A stretch of 64,000 nucleotides of DNA from Onion yellows phytoplasma OY-M (GCA_000009845.1 AP006628.2:592590-656589); one strand, 5' to 3'. Counted from the stretch's first letter, positions 45,549 through 55,181 are shown. Notes: generated by a model from the sequence alone, not told the origin. Numbers and translations: made by a program.

Positions 45549-47045
45549 TTAATAATAAGTTTCTATTTGATAAGGTAAAACATAACCGATTTCTTGAAAT
45601 GTTTGGGTGGTCATTTCGAAGTGATAAATTAAGGTTTTTTTGGTGCCACTTCTATTTTTTTTGATACATACTTCGATTATTTTTTGATTTTCATTGTCAT
45701 CAGATTCTAAATAGAGTTGATTTAAGGTTGAATTATAAATATTTAAAGGTTTTTCTTTGTCTTTGGATAATTTAGGTTGAAATTCAGACATCATTAAGAC
45801 GATATCGGAGTTAGTTTCAATTCCACCACTTCCTTTTAAAGCGGTTATTTCAGGGGATTTTCCTTGGTAATTACTGTATGTATCTCTTGAAAATTGAGAG
45901 AGAATAATAATAACAATGTTTAATTCCATGGCTAATTGTTTGAGTTTAGTCATAATTTCGTCAATGGCTAGACGGTCATTTTCTAAACGATTACTAGCTT
46001 TAGTAATTTGGAGATGGTCGATAACGATGATTTCTACTTGTTTTTCTAAATAGAGGCGATAAACTAAAATCAATGATATAATCAATATTTTGCTTTTATC
46101 ATAACTAAATGATAAATTTATGTTGGCAAAAAATTGTTTTGCTATTTTCATCCTTTCCGTGTATTTGAGAGGTGTGATATTGTCATCTTCAAAATTTTTA
46201 TCTAAAATAATATCTAAGGGAATTTGAGTTTGGTGGGCTAATAAACGACTTAAATTTTCCTCCATTGTCATTTCATAAGAAAATACCAAAATATGAGGAT
46301 AATGAGAGCTTTCTTGGTGTTTAGTTTTGGCGATATCTAAAAGAAGGTTGTAGACAAAAGTTGTTTTTCCCAAACCAGTATACCCCCCAATAGTGATGAT
46401 TTGGCCTTTTTTTAATCCTTTAGTGGATTGGTTGAGTCCCTTAAAAATTTCTGATAAGTGGTAATATTCTTCTTGGATTTTTTGTTTTGCTTGATTATCG
46501 GTGTCAAAAAATTCAGGATGTAAAAAGACCATTTGGTTTAAATTAAAGAGAGTTTTATCATTTTTTTGGGGGATTAAAGAGATAAAATTTCTTAATTTAT
46601 CAAAGATTTTGTGGTAATATAAGTTTTTAGTGTAAGGATCTTGGGTTTCAAAAGAAGGACTAATAATTTTTAAGAGTTGTTGGAACAGTTTTTCTTGGGT
46701 ATAGGTGTGTTTTAAGTTATCTAAGAAATCAAGGTTATTTTCCTTACTAAAATCATTATTTAAAAAAGATAATGATTCTTTGGTAAAGTTATCTTGTTGG
46801 AAATTAGTTTGTAAATATGTTAATAACTCTTTGATTATCTCAGTTTGAGATTTTATTTTATCCCAAGGATGAGTTGTTTGTTTTTCTAAAAATAAATATT
46901 TTAAAGTTGTAAATATTTTTTTATTTTTGGGGTTAAGTAGATTTTTGGGGTTAATTATTTGGTAGTAAAGGTTTAATTTTTCCCATTGGCCTTGTTCGAT
47001 ATAATTTATTAGTTTTTTTAACGCTTTTTGTTCGTTGGTTAACAT
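45549..47045 (-). CDS. dnaB: Replicative DNA helicase (with local compensated frameshift)
   Basis: 498 aa. Walker A GGYTGLGKTT and IIVIDHLQI intact. Residues after SFSYDKSK read ILIISLILVYR instead of NIDYIIDLVYR, because an inserted A and a lost T some 20 bases apart (about 46070-46092) shift and then restore frame. A C-terminal patch (NSTLNQLYLESDDNENQKII) also differs from copies 1 and 3. It may still be functional, but the altered segment is in the core. Confidence 0.85.
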   Translation of the reverse strand: MLTNEQKALKKLINYIEQGQWEKLNLYYQIINPKNLLNPKNKKIFTTLKYLFLEKQTTHPWDKIKSQTEIIKELLTYLQTNFQQDNFTKESLSFLNNDFSKENNLDFLDNLKHTYTQEKLFQQLLKIISPSFETQDPYTKNLYYHKIFDKLRNFISLIPQKNDKTLFNLNQMVFLHPEFFDTDNQAKQKIQEEYYHLSEIFKGLNQSTKGLKKGQIITIGGYTGLGKTTFVYNLLLDIAKTKHQESSHYPHILVFSYEMTMEENLSRLLAHQTQIPLDIILDKNFEDDNITPLKYTERMKIAKQFFANINLSFSYDKSKILIISLILVYRLYLEKQVEIIVIDHLQITKASNRLENDRLAIDEIMTKLKQLAMELNIVIIILSQFSRDTYSNYQGKSPEITALKGSGGIETNSDIVLMMSEFQPKLSKDKEKPLNIYNSTLNQLYLESDDNENQKIIEVCIKKNRSGTKKTLIYHFEMTTQTFQEIGYVLPYQIETYY

Positions 47046-47064
47046 TTAATATTAACTCCTTTTT

Positions 47065-47383
47065 TTATTTTTTAATGATATTGATATTAGAAAAGGGGAT
47101 GAATTTGGTGGTAATTAAGTTTTGTAAGAAATTGTTGGCTGAATTGGAAAATAAGTTAATGACTTGATTAATGCCTGGGACTTTTCCTTGATTGATTTTC
47201 TTGTTTAGTCTTTGGGTTTCGGTTTCGTTGTTGGTTAATAAATAAAACTCAAAACGAGTATCTAATTTTTTTAATTGTTGTCCTTCTTCCATGGTTTGTT
47301 TATAGCGGTCTCGGAGACAAGTTTTAAAATTAAAAGCGATTATTCTTTTATTTTTAGTAAATAAAACTAAATCAAATTTAATG
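47065..47383 (-). pseudogene. PMU nuclease-like protein, 5' half missing
   Basis: The C-terminal ~106 codons of the gene at 25215-25820 (IKFDLVLFTKNKRIIAFNFK ... NINIIKK), cut at 47383. The adjoining sequence is plus-strand dnaB. Confidence 0.8.
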
Positions 47384-47384
47384 C

Positions 47385-48290
47385 CTATCAGAAACTTTCA
47401 AAGGCTTAAATCAAGCCACGAAAGGCTTTAAAAAAGGTCAAATCATCACCATTGGAGGCTATACTGGTTTAGGAAAAACTACTTTTGTCTACAATCTTCT
47501 TTTAGATATCACCAAAACTAAGTATCAAGAAACTCATCATCACCCTCATCTCTTAGTTTTTTCTTATGAAATGACCTTAGAAGAAAATTTAAGTCGTTTA
47601 TTAGCCCACCAAACTCAAATTCCCTTAGATGTTATTTTAGCTAAAAATTGGGAAGACTCAAACATCACTCAACATACCTACATGGAAAGGATGAATGACG
47701 CTCAAAAATTCTTTTCCCAGCTTAACTTATCCTTTAGTTATGATCAAACTAAAAAAATAGATTATATCATTGATTTAGTTTATCGCCTTCATTTAGAAAA
47801 ACAAATAGAAATCATCGTTATTGACCATCTCCAAATTACCAAAGCCAGTAATCATTTAGAAAATGACCGTTTAGCGATTGATGAAATAATGACGAAACTT
47901 AAACAATTAGCCATGGAATTAAATATCGTTATTATCATTTTATCTCAATTTTCAAGAGATACATATAGCCATTACCAAGGAAAATCCCCTGAAATCACCG
48001 CTTTAAAAGGTTCAGGCGGCATCGAAACTAACTCCGATATTGTTTTAATGATGTCGGAATTCCAACCCAAACTATCCAAAGATCAAGAAAAACCATTAAA
48101 TATCTATAATCAAAATTGTAATCAATTATATTTAGCATCAAAAAACAACAAATCTGAAAAAATTATTGAATTATCGATTAAAAAAAATCGTAGTGGTACG
48201 AAAAAAAACTTAGTTTATCACTTTGAAATGAGCACCCAAACTTTCCAAGAAATCGGTTATGTTTTACCTTATCCATTAGAAAGTTATTAA
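47385..48290 (+). pseudogene. dnaB: DnaB helicase, 5'-truncated
   Basis: The frame starts directly at LSETFKGLNQATKGFKKGQI and runs intact through Walker A GGYTGLGKTTF, IIVIDHLQI and KKNRSGTKK to a stop. The N-terminal ~195 residues are missing at the head-to-head junction. An internal ATG at 47571 would omit Walker A. Upstream of an intact dnaG and initiator-like gene. Confidence 0.85.
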
Positions 48291-48301
48291 GGAGTTTATC
48301 A

Positions 48302-49627
48302 ATGAATTATCAAGATAAAATCAAACACATCCAAACTCATTTCCCCATGTCAGTTTTATTAAAAAAATTAAATATAATACCATCAAACTTCAATCCCAAA
48401 TATCGTTTCCCTTGTCCCCTTCATCAAGGAAACAATCCCACTTGTTGTCATTTCACTTCTACTAATAAAATTCATTGTTGGAAATGTGTTCGCGATTACG
48501 ATATTATTGATGTTTATATGACTATCCGTCAGATTAAATCCTTTTATGAAGCGATTCAAAGAATAGAAGGATTTATGAATTCTTTCGAATTTAAAACCTT
48601 AAGCCAACAAGAAAAAGAAATAACTAAAATAATTACTAACCCTTTTCCACAACCATATCACCCAATGAAACCAAAACAACCAGTGGACGAACAGGAAATT
48701 AATATCAAAAAGAAACAATTATTTAAAGATATTTCGCCCTTATTCAACCAAATTAGAGATTATTATCATTATTTATTAATTTCTAACCGAAATAACGAAA
48801 GTCAACCAGGATTAACTTATTTAACTCAAAAAAGAAAACTCACTTTAGAAACCATCAAAGAATTTCAACTAGGTTATGCCCCCTTATCTGATAAACCTTT
48901 ATCTTTTCGGTTAGTAAATTACTGTCAAAAGAAAAATATCGATACAACAAAATTAGTTGAATATGGTTTTATCAAAGAAAAAACCAATCAACAAAATAAA
49001 AAATATTATCATGATACTTTCCATGGTTCTATTATTATCCCCATTGAAAATGGTTATCATCAAACTTTTCATTTTTATCAAAACCATTTTCGCGAAGTTT
49101 CTTACTTTCAACCTAAATACCAAGCTTTAACTAATTTCAGTCAAACTCCGACCTTTCATTTTAGTTATCGTTTTTTTGAAGCTTTACCATATATTAAACA
49201 AACCAAAACCATCATCATTCATGAAGGTTTTTTTGATGTCATTAGTTGTTGGCAAAACAATATTAAAAACGTGGTTGGTCTCATTTGTGTCACTCAATTA
49301 CTTTCTCAATCACAATTAGAAATTCTCAAAAAAGAAAAGATTAAAGTGATTATCGCCTTAGATAACGACGAAACAGGGAGAAAACGAAGCGAAGCCTTAG
49401 GTGAACAACTTAAAGAAACAAACATTTTATACGAAATTAGACACATTTTACCGCCTTACAACCAAACTTGTAAAGATGTCGATGATTTATTACGTCAATA
49501 CGGAAAAGAAGCATATCAAAAATGTTTTTTAGACCCTTATCTTTCATATGAAGAGGCCAAAAAGAAAATCATCGTCGATTTAGTGGTTCATTTTTTTGGA
49601 GAAGACAAAGTAGAAATAATTAATTAA
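48302..49627 (+). CDS. dnaG: DNA primase
   Basis: 441 aa, intact third copy. CPLHQGNNPTCC and CWKCVRDYD zinc motif; HEGFFDVIS and ALDNDETGRKR Toprim motifs. It diverges moderately from copies 1 and 2 across its length. AGGAGTTTATC precedes the ATG. Confidence 0.92.
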   Translation: MNYQDKIKHIQTHFPMSVLLKKLNIIPSNFNPKYRFPCPLHQGNNPTCCHFTSTNKIHCWKCVRDYDIIDVYMTIRQIKSFYEAIQRIEGFMNSFEFKTLSQQEKEITKIITNPFPQPYHPMKPKQPVDEQEINIKKKQLFKDISPLFNQIRDYYHYLLISNRNNESQPGLTYLTQKRKLTLETIKEFQLGYAPLSDKPLSFRLVNYCQKKNIDTTKLVEYGFIKEKTNQQNKKYYHDTFHGSIIIPIENGYHQTFHFYQNHFREVSYFQPKYQALTNFSQTPTFHFSYRFFEALPYIKQTKTIIIHEGFFDVISCWQNNIKNVVGLICVTQLLSQSQLEILKKEKIKVIIALDNDETGRKRSEALGEQLKETNILYEIRHILPPYNQTCKDVDDLLRQYGKEAYQKCFLDPYLSYEEAKKKIIVDLVVHFFGEDKVEIIN

Positions 49628-49767
49628 ATTATTTTTTTACACCAAAATATATAAAATCTACACATATAAAAACATTAATACACTCTCATAAAAGTATATA
49701 TAAAATTAAATTTAACTATTTAGGGTTTTTATTTTTTATCTAAAAACCAAATAAAAAGAGAAAAGAA

Positions 49768-50394
49768 ATGAAAAACGACACTAGTCAAGAAATTAGAATC
49801 GGGGGTTGGAACACAAAAACCACTCCTAACGATTTAACTCAAATTAAAAACTTTTTAAAAATATTAAAAGAAGATTTAATCAATCTCAATATTATCTCTC
49901 ATTCCAAAAAGAAAAATACTTACCAAGAAGCTGATTACCGCCCCAAAAATCAAACTCTCTTCGTTGACCCTCAAATCTTAGAAGAAATGAAACAAACCAA
50001 AATCACCTTAATTAATGATAATTTCTCTTCTAGTAATGGTAAACTATTACTTTCTGATTTAACCCCTCTTAAAAGCCAAAATAACCCCCTTAAATACCTC
50101 TATCCTCTTTTTCAAATCAATTATCAAAATGAAACTAAAAACCGTATCAAAGAATTAATTGGAAAAATTGATGTCAATAAATTAGAAACTTTACAGTTAT
50201 ATCAATTAGACCCTCAAAAGCTAGATAAATATCATAAACCTATGAAAACTAACTATAAGAAGGGGTTAAACATCATCTATTATCTAAAAGAAGATTTAAA
50301 ATACATTCAATCTTTTTTAATAAAAGATAAACAAGGTTATCGGGTGAAAAAACTACATCCTATGTATAAATATTTAATAAAAAAAGAAAACTAA
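49768..50394 (+). CDS. Putative PMU replication-initiator-like protein (intact)
   Basis: 208 aa, MKNDTSQEIRIGGWNTKTTP start with AGAGAAAAG upstream. Mixed alpha/beta with no named domain recognised. The Pro-rich DLTPLKSQNNPLKY site corresponds to the poly-C tracts that break copies 1 and 2. It is always found after dnaB-dnaG, and its 3' end runs into the iterons. By position an origin-binding initiator is likely, but this is inference. Confidence 0.65.
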   Translation: MKNDTSQEIRIGGWNTKTTPNDLTQIKNFLKILKEDLINLNIISHSKKKNTYQEADYRPKNQTLFVDPQILEEMKQTKITLINDNFSSSNGKLLLSDLTPLKSQNNPLKYLYPLFQINYQNETKNRIKELIGKIDVNKLETLQLYQLDPQKLDKYHKPMKTNYKKGLNIIYYLKEDLKYIQSFLIKDKQGYRVKKLHPMYKYLIKKEN

Positions 50395-50640
50395 CAACTT
50401 TATAACACTTTACTAACAGTTTTATGACACTTTACTAACAGTTTTATAACACTTTACTAACGGTTTTATAACAGTTTGACTTTGAAAATAATCTATATAA
50501 ACATTAACTCATTTAAGGAGTGATATTTGATATTTTATATCGATAATGATAATGATACTCGATATTTGATATTATCGAATTATCATTTTTCATATCATTA
50601 TTATTTATCGATATCATAAAAACCTCTTTTTGAGGTAATT
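50392..50640. other. Candidate PMU replication origin with 4 iterons (copy 3)
   Basis: Four 22-bp units (CTAACAGTTTTATAACACTTTA type, one with TATGACA and one ending in CAGTTTGAC) at 50392-50478. Then TTTAAGGAGTGATATTTGAT and an AT-rich tract with ATCGATA and GATAATGATAATGATA motifs to about 50620. Confidence 0.6.
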
Positions 50641-50833
50641 TTATTTTTTAATTTATTTCAATCATTAAATCAACTTTAATTTTTAAATTAATTGCCTTTC
50701 CAAGTATTACTATATGTATTATTAAAAAACAAAAGATGAACGCGCTGAAGCGCTTATTAATCAAATAAAAAATCTTTTAGAGTTATAATAGTTTATATAT
50801 TTAAAATAATTTATAAAGATAATTGGTGTTAAG
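50641..50833. other. Intergenic DNA between origin and transposase
   Basis: A hairpin-forming GCGCTGAAGCGC at about 50744 and an AT-rich leader. It must contain the unresolved left end of the tra5 IS. No gene seen. Confidence 0.35.
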
Positions 50834-52104
50834 ATGCAAAAATTAAAACAAAAAATTAAATTATTACAAAAAATTATTAAAAAAATTAAAAAAATTGATA
50901 AAAAGATTGTTTTTCATTTAGTCAACCAATTCAATCAAACTCTTAATTTAACCACCATTTTAAAAACAATTCAAATTAAAAGAAGCACTTATTATTATTG
51001 GTTAAAAGTGAAAGCTAAACTAAAAGAAAAAGAAGAAAAATACCTGTTACAACAAAAAAGAATTAAAGCTTTATGTCTCCATTATCAATATTTTTATGGT
51101 CATCGAAAAATCACTGATTTATACCAAAAAACCTTTAACGAATTCATCACCAAGAAAAAAGTTTATCTCATCATGAAAAAAAACGAAATTAGTTGTCGTT
51201 TAAGAATCAAAAAAAATTTTACTTACCGTAATTTAAAAAATAATCTCCAAATAATTCCTAATTTAATCAATCAAGATTTTATGGCTACCAAACCCCTCCA
51301 AAAACTCTTTACTGACATCACTTATTTTAAAACTAATCAAGGTTTTCTCTATTTTTCTTGTATTATCGACTCTTTTAACAATCAAATCATCGCTTTTCAT
51401 ACTTCAAACCAACAAAATAAAGATTTAGTTTTAAATACTATTAAAAAACTTCCAAAAATTATTAATCCTTGTATCATTCACTCCGATCAAGGAAAAGTTT
51501 ATCAATCGCTCAAAATTCAAAAAACTTTAACGAAAAAAGGTTTTTTAATTAGCATGTCAAGAAAAGCTACTCCTCGTGATAACGCTATCATTGAAAACTT
51601 TTTCGGCCAAATGAAAACGATCTTACAACATCAAAATCCATTTTTATTTCAAAAATCTCCTGATAAAATGAAAAAATTAATTAATCATTTTCTTAAATTT
51701 TGGAATAATCAATGGATTTTAAGTAAATTAAACTATTCAACTCCATCTCAATATATTCAAAATCTGAGATAAATTTTTAGTTGATTTAACATCAAATAAT
51801 ATAACCTTGAAAAAGGTTACTTTAGTGCGCCTTTTTTTAAGAAAAATGTTAAATTGATACCAAAGATTATTTTCTTTTCATTTTGTTAACGAGTTTTTCA
51901 TTTTTTTTACCTAACTAGATAGTGTAAAGATAAATATTAAAAAAAATATCTTTTGAAACTAAAGAATTATGAAAAAAAGTTTAGACACTTTTTCATGCAA
52001 TAAAATATTTCTTTTGTTGAAAAAGAGAGGAAATTATCAACTTGATTTTAGTCTGAAAGCACAATTTCAAAATAAAAAGTTATCTTAAAAAACGGAACAG
52101 CGCA
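50770..52104 (+). mobile_element. tra5-type IS, copy 3
   Basis: The right end is AAAAAACGGAACAGCGCA (52087-52104), the exact complement of the ends at 19857 and 41729. It is inserted into the coiled-coil gene remnant that resumes at 52105. The left boundary is estimated. Confidence 0.7.
50834..51772 (+). CDS. tra5: IS3-family transposase (DDE complete)
   Basis: 312 aa. FTDITYFKT, HSDQGKVYQS and DNAIIENFFGQMK give a full DDE triad. It diverges from copies 1 and 2 by many substitutions and is the closest relative of the fragment at position 1. The N-terminal HTH region is retained. Confidence 0.92.
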   Translation: MQKLKQKIKLLQKIIKKIKKIDKKIVFHLVNQFNQTLNLTTILKTIQIKRSTYYYWLKVKAKLKEKEEKYLLQQKRIKALCLHYQYFYGHRKITDLYQKTFNEFITKKKVYLIMKKNEISCRLRIKKNFTYRNLKNNLQIIPNLINQDFMATKPLQKLFTDITYFKTNQGFLYFSCIIDSFNNQIIAFHTSNQQNKDLVLNTIKKLPKIINPCIIHSDQGKVYQSLKIQKTLTKKGFLISMSRKATPRDNAIIENFFGQMKTILQHQNPFLFQKSPDKMKKLINHFLKFWNNQWILSKLNYSTPSQYIQNLR

Positions 52105-52445
52105 CAGATAGCCATCTTACTTTAGAAGATGAACGTTTAACTGGTTTAGAAAACGTCTCTAGTAAATATCTCGAAGAAAACGCCGAACTCCGTCATGAAA
52201 TCAATAAACTTAAAGAACAAATCAAAGACGAACAAAAAGCCCATGAAGTAACTAAAATAACCTTAGAAGATAATAAAAATAAATTAACCAAAAAAACAAA
52301 AAAATTTGACGAACTTGATGAAAATTTTAAAAATCAAAAAATTAACCTTATCGCCGCAATTCAACCTTTAAAAGCTTGTATTAAAGAAGATGTAAGACAA
52401 AGAATTAATAGCGCAAAGGAAAAAGTCAATAAAGTAACTTCTTAG
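52105..52445 (+). pseudogene. Coiled-coil protein, 3' remnant
   Basis: Follows the IS end directly. HLTLEDERLTGLENVSSKYL...QPLKACIKEDVRQRI matches 11740-12030. A TGG to TAG change ends it at NKVTS, where the other copy reads on as SWFKKWF. Confidence 0.75.
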
Positions 52446-52529
52446 TTCAAAAAATGGTTTTAATTAAAATTCAAAAGTCAAATGTGTTAAAATGTTGGTA
52501 TGTTATAAATTACCCGAAAGGAACTAATC

Positions 52530-53264
52530 ATGTTTAATATTAAAAAAATCATTAAATGGTTTTTTATTATTTTAGGGATACTTCTTTTTTTATTTATTGG
52601 TTTTATTGTTTTAACCGAAATGGGAATCATTAAATTACCAGAATTACCAAAAAAAGAAATTCCCAGCATAAAAGAAACCGTATTCGAAAATATCGAAGAA
52701 TGGGATTACGTTAATAGTGGACTTAAAATGATTAAAGCCAAGTATACCTTTGATGGACTTAATGGCATTGGCTATTATCAACAACAACTCGCTAACAAAG
52801 ATAACATCAATTTTTATGAATTAGGAACCATAAAAGACCGCCTTGAAACCCAAAAAGAACCCCCTAACTTAGTTTGTTACATCAAAGATCGTCATCCTTT
52901 CGACCGTTGGAATAACAGAGGGTTAACTTATGAGGAAACCTCCGTGAATGGATTCGAACATGCTCAATTTGATATGAAAGATGACAGTCATTTGTATTCA
53001 AATATCAATTTCGAAGAACAATTTAAAAAAGACTCAGGCGGTAACTGTTTAATCCTTAAATATAAAGGCCCAAAAGACTTGATAGAAAAAGACAAAGACT
53101 ATTACCTTGGCCGCGCTCGCGTCGATGATTCCAATTTCAAATTAACCGATTTCCATCTCCACTTCAACCCAAAAAGAAAAACTTTATCTCTTTACCAAAA
53201 TAAACATAATAACGATAAAGTCAAGGAAGCCGAAAATAATAAAAGAACCAGCGATGACTGGTGA
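52530..53264 (+). CDS. 244-aa N-anchored extracytoplasmic protein
   Basis: TM helix at about residues 8-31, identical to 12117-12848 for the first 48 residues. The soluble part shares RHPFDRWNNRGLTYEETSVN and the charged NNKRTSDDW end. It is diverged in patches. It lies upstream of the second effector slot, as its paralogue does for the first. Confidence 0.75.
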   Translation: MFNIKKIIKWFFIILGILLFLFIGFIVLTEMGIIKLPELPKKEIPSIKETVFENIEEWDYVNSGLKMIKAKYTFDGLNGIGYYQQQLANKDNINFYELGTIKDRLETQKEPPNLVCYIKDRHPFDRWNNRGLTYEETSVNGFEHAQFDMKDDSHLYSNINFEEQFKKDSGGNCLILKYKGPKDLIEKDKDYYLGRARVDDSNFKLTDFHLHFNPKRKTLSLYQNKHNNDKVKEAENNKRTSDDW

Positions 53265-53329
53265 TAAAAATTTTAACAACTTACAATATGTTAAAATTAA
53301 AGGAATCAAAATCAAAGGAGATTTAATTA

Positions 53330-54139
53330 ATGTTTAAATTAAAAAAACATTTACTATTATTTAATATTATTTTATTTATTATTTTAGGATTATTTTTAAT
53401 AAATAATAGTAATCAAGTGAGGGCTATGGAAGGTTTATTTCATGAAGAAATTCAAGAAATTACAGAGACAGAGTCAGAAGAAAATGAAGAAATAACACAT
53501 AATATAAGTAAAACAAATATTATAAGTAAAGAAAAATTTGTGTCTTTACATGAAATAGGGCATGCTGTAGTTGCTTTTGAATTAAGTCAAAGACATAGAG
53601 AATATCCAAATCTCATAAAACTTAAAGGAATAGAATTAAAACAGGATGATGAAACAATTGATGGTAGCACCGATTTTTCTTTTGATAGAGACAATTTGTT
53701 TGGACATTTATTTGCATTATCTGTTTATTATGGCGGGTTAGAAGCGGAAAAAACTATCAAAACACCTATAGAAGAAATTAAAAATAGAGGTCAACATGAT
53801 GAACAAGATATCGAAAAAACAGCTCAATATATCACAGAAAGAGGATGGTTTTTAGGAGATTTTTATTTATCAACAGATTCTTTAGAAATAAGAAAAAATA
53901 AAATAAAAAATATTGCTCAAACAAAAACACAAGAAATAATTCAACAATATCAAGAATTTTTATCTCCTCTTGCTGATGAATTATTACAAAGAGAAGTTAT
54001 TGGAATTGAAGAATTTCAAAAATTACTAAAAGAATTAATTATTCAAAGAAAACCTTCTCAAAAACCAGAACAACTAGAAACAATTGAAAAATCAAATTAT
54101 AATCATAAAAAAACTAAATGTGATTGTGTTATTTTATAA
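53330..54139 (+). CDS. Secreted SVM-signal FtsH/M41-like metallopeptidase with CaaX-type end
   Basis: 269 aa. An SVM-type signal peptide (residues 1-32) is followed by an acidic linker. An FtsH-peptidase-like domain then shows SLHEIGHAVVAF (HExxH, 74-78), YYGGLEAEK (133-141, like GGxAAEE), an aspartate in DEQDIEKTAQYI (D160, position of the third zinc ligand) and LLQREVIGIEEFQ (like the FtsH end). There is no AAA domain. The last residues KKTKCDCVIL end in C-V-I-L, a CaaX box with Leu, typical for geranylgeranylation in eukaryotes, preceded by basic residues and a second Cys. Secretion, proteolysis and host prenylation are inference, but each motif is plain. Confidence 0.82.
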   Translation: MFKLKKHLLLFNIILFIILGLFLINNSNQVRAMEGLFHEEIQEITETESEENEEITHNISKTNIISKEKFVSLHEIGHAVVAFELSQRHREYPNLIKLKGIELKQDDETIDGSTDFSFDRDNLFGHLFALSVYYGGLEAEKTIKTPIEEIKNRGQHDEQDIEKTAQYITERGWFLGDFYLSTDSLEIRKNKIKNIAQTKTQEIIQQYQEFLSPLADELLQREVIGIEEFQKLLKELIIQRKPSQKPEQLETIEKSNYNHKKTKCDCVIL

Positions 54140-54277
54140 AAAATAGCTAACAAAAAAATAAATTGAATATAACATTATGTATCATAAATATTATTTCTAG
54201 TTTCAAAAATGAAAATTGAAAAGTTTATTTTTATTACACATTTAACAATTCAAAAACAATAAAAGGAGATTTAATTA
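54140..54277. other. Short intergenic spacer in effector slot 2
   Basis: AT-rich, no gene seen. It ends in the conserved SVM leader AAAAGGAGATTTAATTA. Confidence 0.4.
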
Positions 54278-54766
54278 ATGTTTAAATTACAAAATCAATT
54301 TAAAATAATAAGAGTTTTTTTGTTTACTTTTTTGGGATTTTTGATTATTAATAATAATCAAGTGATGGCAATGGGTAATAAAAACAGTAATAATAATAGT
54401 GAAATTTCTAATGATAAAGAGTACGCCTTATATATACAAGCAGAAATTGCAATAAAAAGCGAATTAACAAATTTACAACTTAATAACGCAAAAAAATCAG
54501 AACTTTTGCATAAACAACAATTTATTACAACAGAAATCGAAAAATATAATAAAAGACAAAACAATAATCAATTATCAACAACTTATGGTGAACAACCAGA
54601 AAGTTCTAGACGAAATATCAGTTCTGCAATAAATGATGATGATGAAAACGAATTATCAGATGATGAACTTCAACCTATGAATTTAATAAAAAACAATTCT
54701 AAATGTCCAATTGATCAACCAGAAAGTTCCAAAAAGAACATTATAAAAAATAAAAAGGAGATTTAA
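54278..54766 (+). CDS. Secreted SVM-family effector candidate (162 aa)
   Basis: SVM signal MFKLQNQFKIIRVFLFTFLG ... NNQVMAM. The mature region has an N-terminal helix (EYALYIQAEIAIKSELTNLQ), then a disordered acidic stretch (DDDENELSDDELQPMN) flanked by two copies of QPESS[RK][RK]NI. The QPESS repeat could be a linear motif. It ends inside the leader of the next SVM gene. Function unknown. Confidence 0.75.
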   Translation: MFKLQNQFKIIRVFLFTFLGFLIINNNQVMAMGNKNSNNNSEISNDKEYALYIQAEIAIKSELTNLQLNNAKKSELLHKQQFITTEIEKYNKRQNNNQLSTTYGEQPESSRRNISSAINDDDENELSDDELQPMNLIKNNSKCPIDQPESSKKNIIKNKKEI

Positions 54767-54769
54767 TTA

Positions 54770-55127
54770 ATTATTAAATTACAAAATCAATTTAAAATAA
54801 TAATTTTTTGTTTGTTTATTTTCTTAGGATTTTTTTTAATTTTTAATACTAAATGTTTGCATGCTTTTCCTGGTATAGATTTAGACGCAAGAAAAAATCA
54901 ACTTGAAGAAGAAAAAAAATAATTTAGTGTTAGAATTAAACAATATTTTTAATAATATGAGTTTAGATTCTCAAACTCGTATAGATAGAATGTATGAAAT
55001 TTCAGAAAAAATAGATACAATCCAAAACCAACTCCAAAAAATAAATAAACAAATTATTGCTCGAAACCAATACAATCTACAAAGACAAAATAATCAAAAT
55101 CAACCAAATAATAACAGAAGACATTAA
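54770..55127 (+). pseudogene. SVM-family effector, start codon changed and frameshifted
   Basis: The leader AAAGGAGATTTAATTA is followed by ATT where other SVM genes have ATG (54770). The signal IKLQNQFKIIIFCLFIFLGF ... TKCLHAFPG is in frame. An A-run near 54914 shifts the frame to NNLVLELNNIFNNMSLDSQT ... NQPNNNRRH. It ends like the 188-aa effector. Confidence 0.75.
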
Positions 55128-55153
55128 ATAATTAAATTTTTTAATCACAAACC

Positions 55154-55181
55154 AAGACCCTTTTCAGGGTCTTTTTTTATT
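55154..55181 (+). terminator. Intrinsic terminator after effector slot 2
   Basis: AAGACCC-TTTTC-AGGGTCTTTTTTT; same as 14921-14947. Confidence 0.8.

Larger units (their letters stand above)
41729..47383. repeat. 5.66-kb direct repeat, copy 2
   Basis: Nearly identical to 19857-25533. It ends abruptly at 47383 inside the nuclease gene, where plus-strand dnaB sequence begins. Confidence 0.85.
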
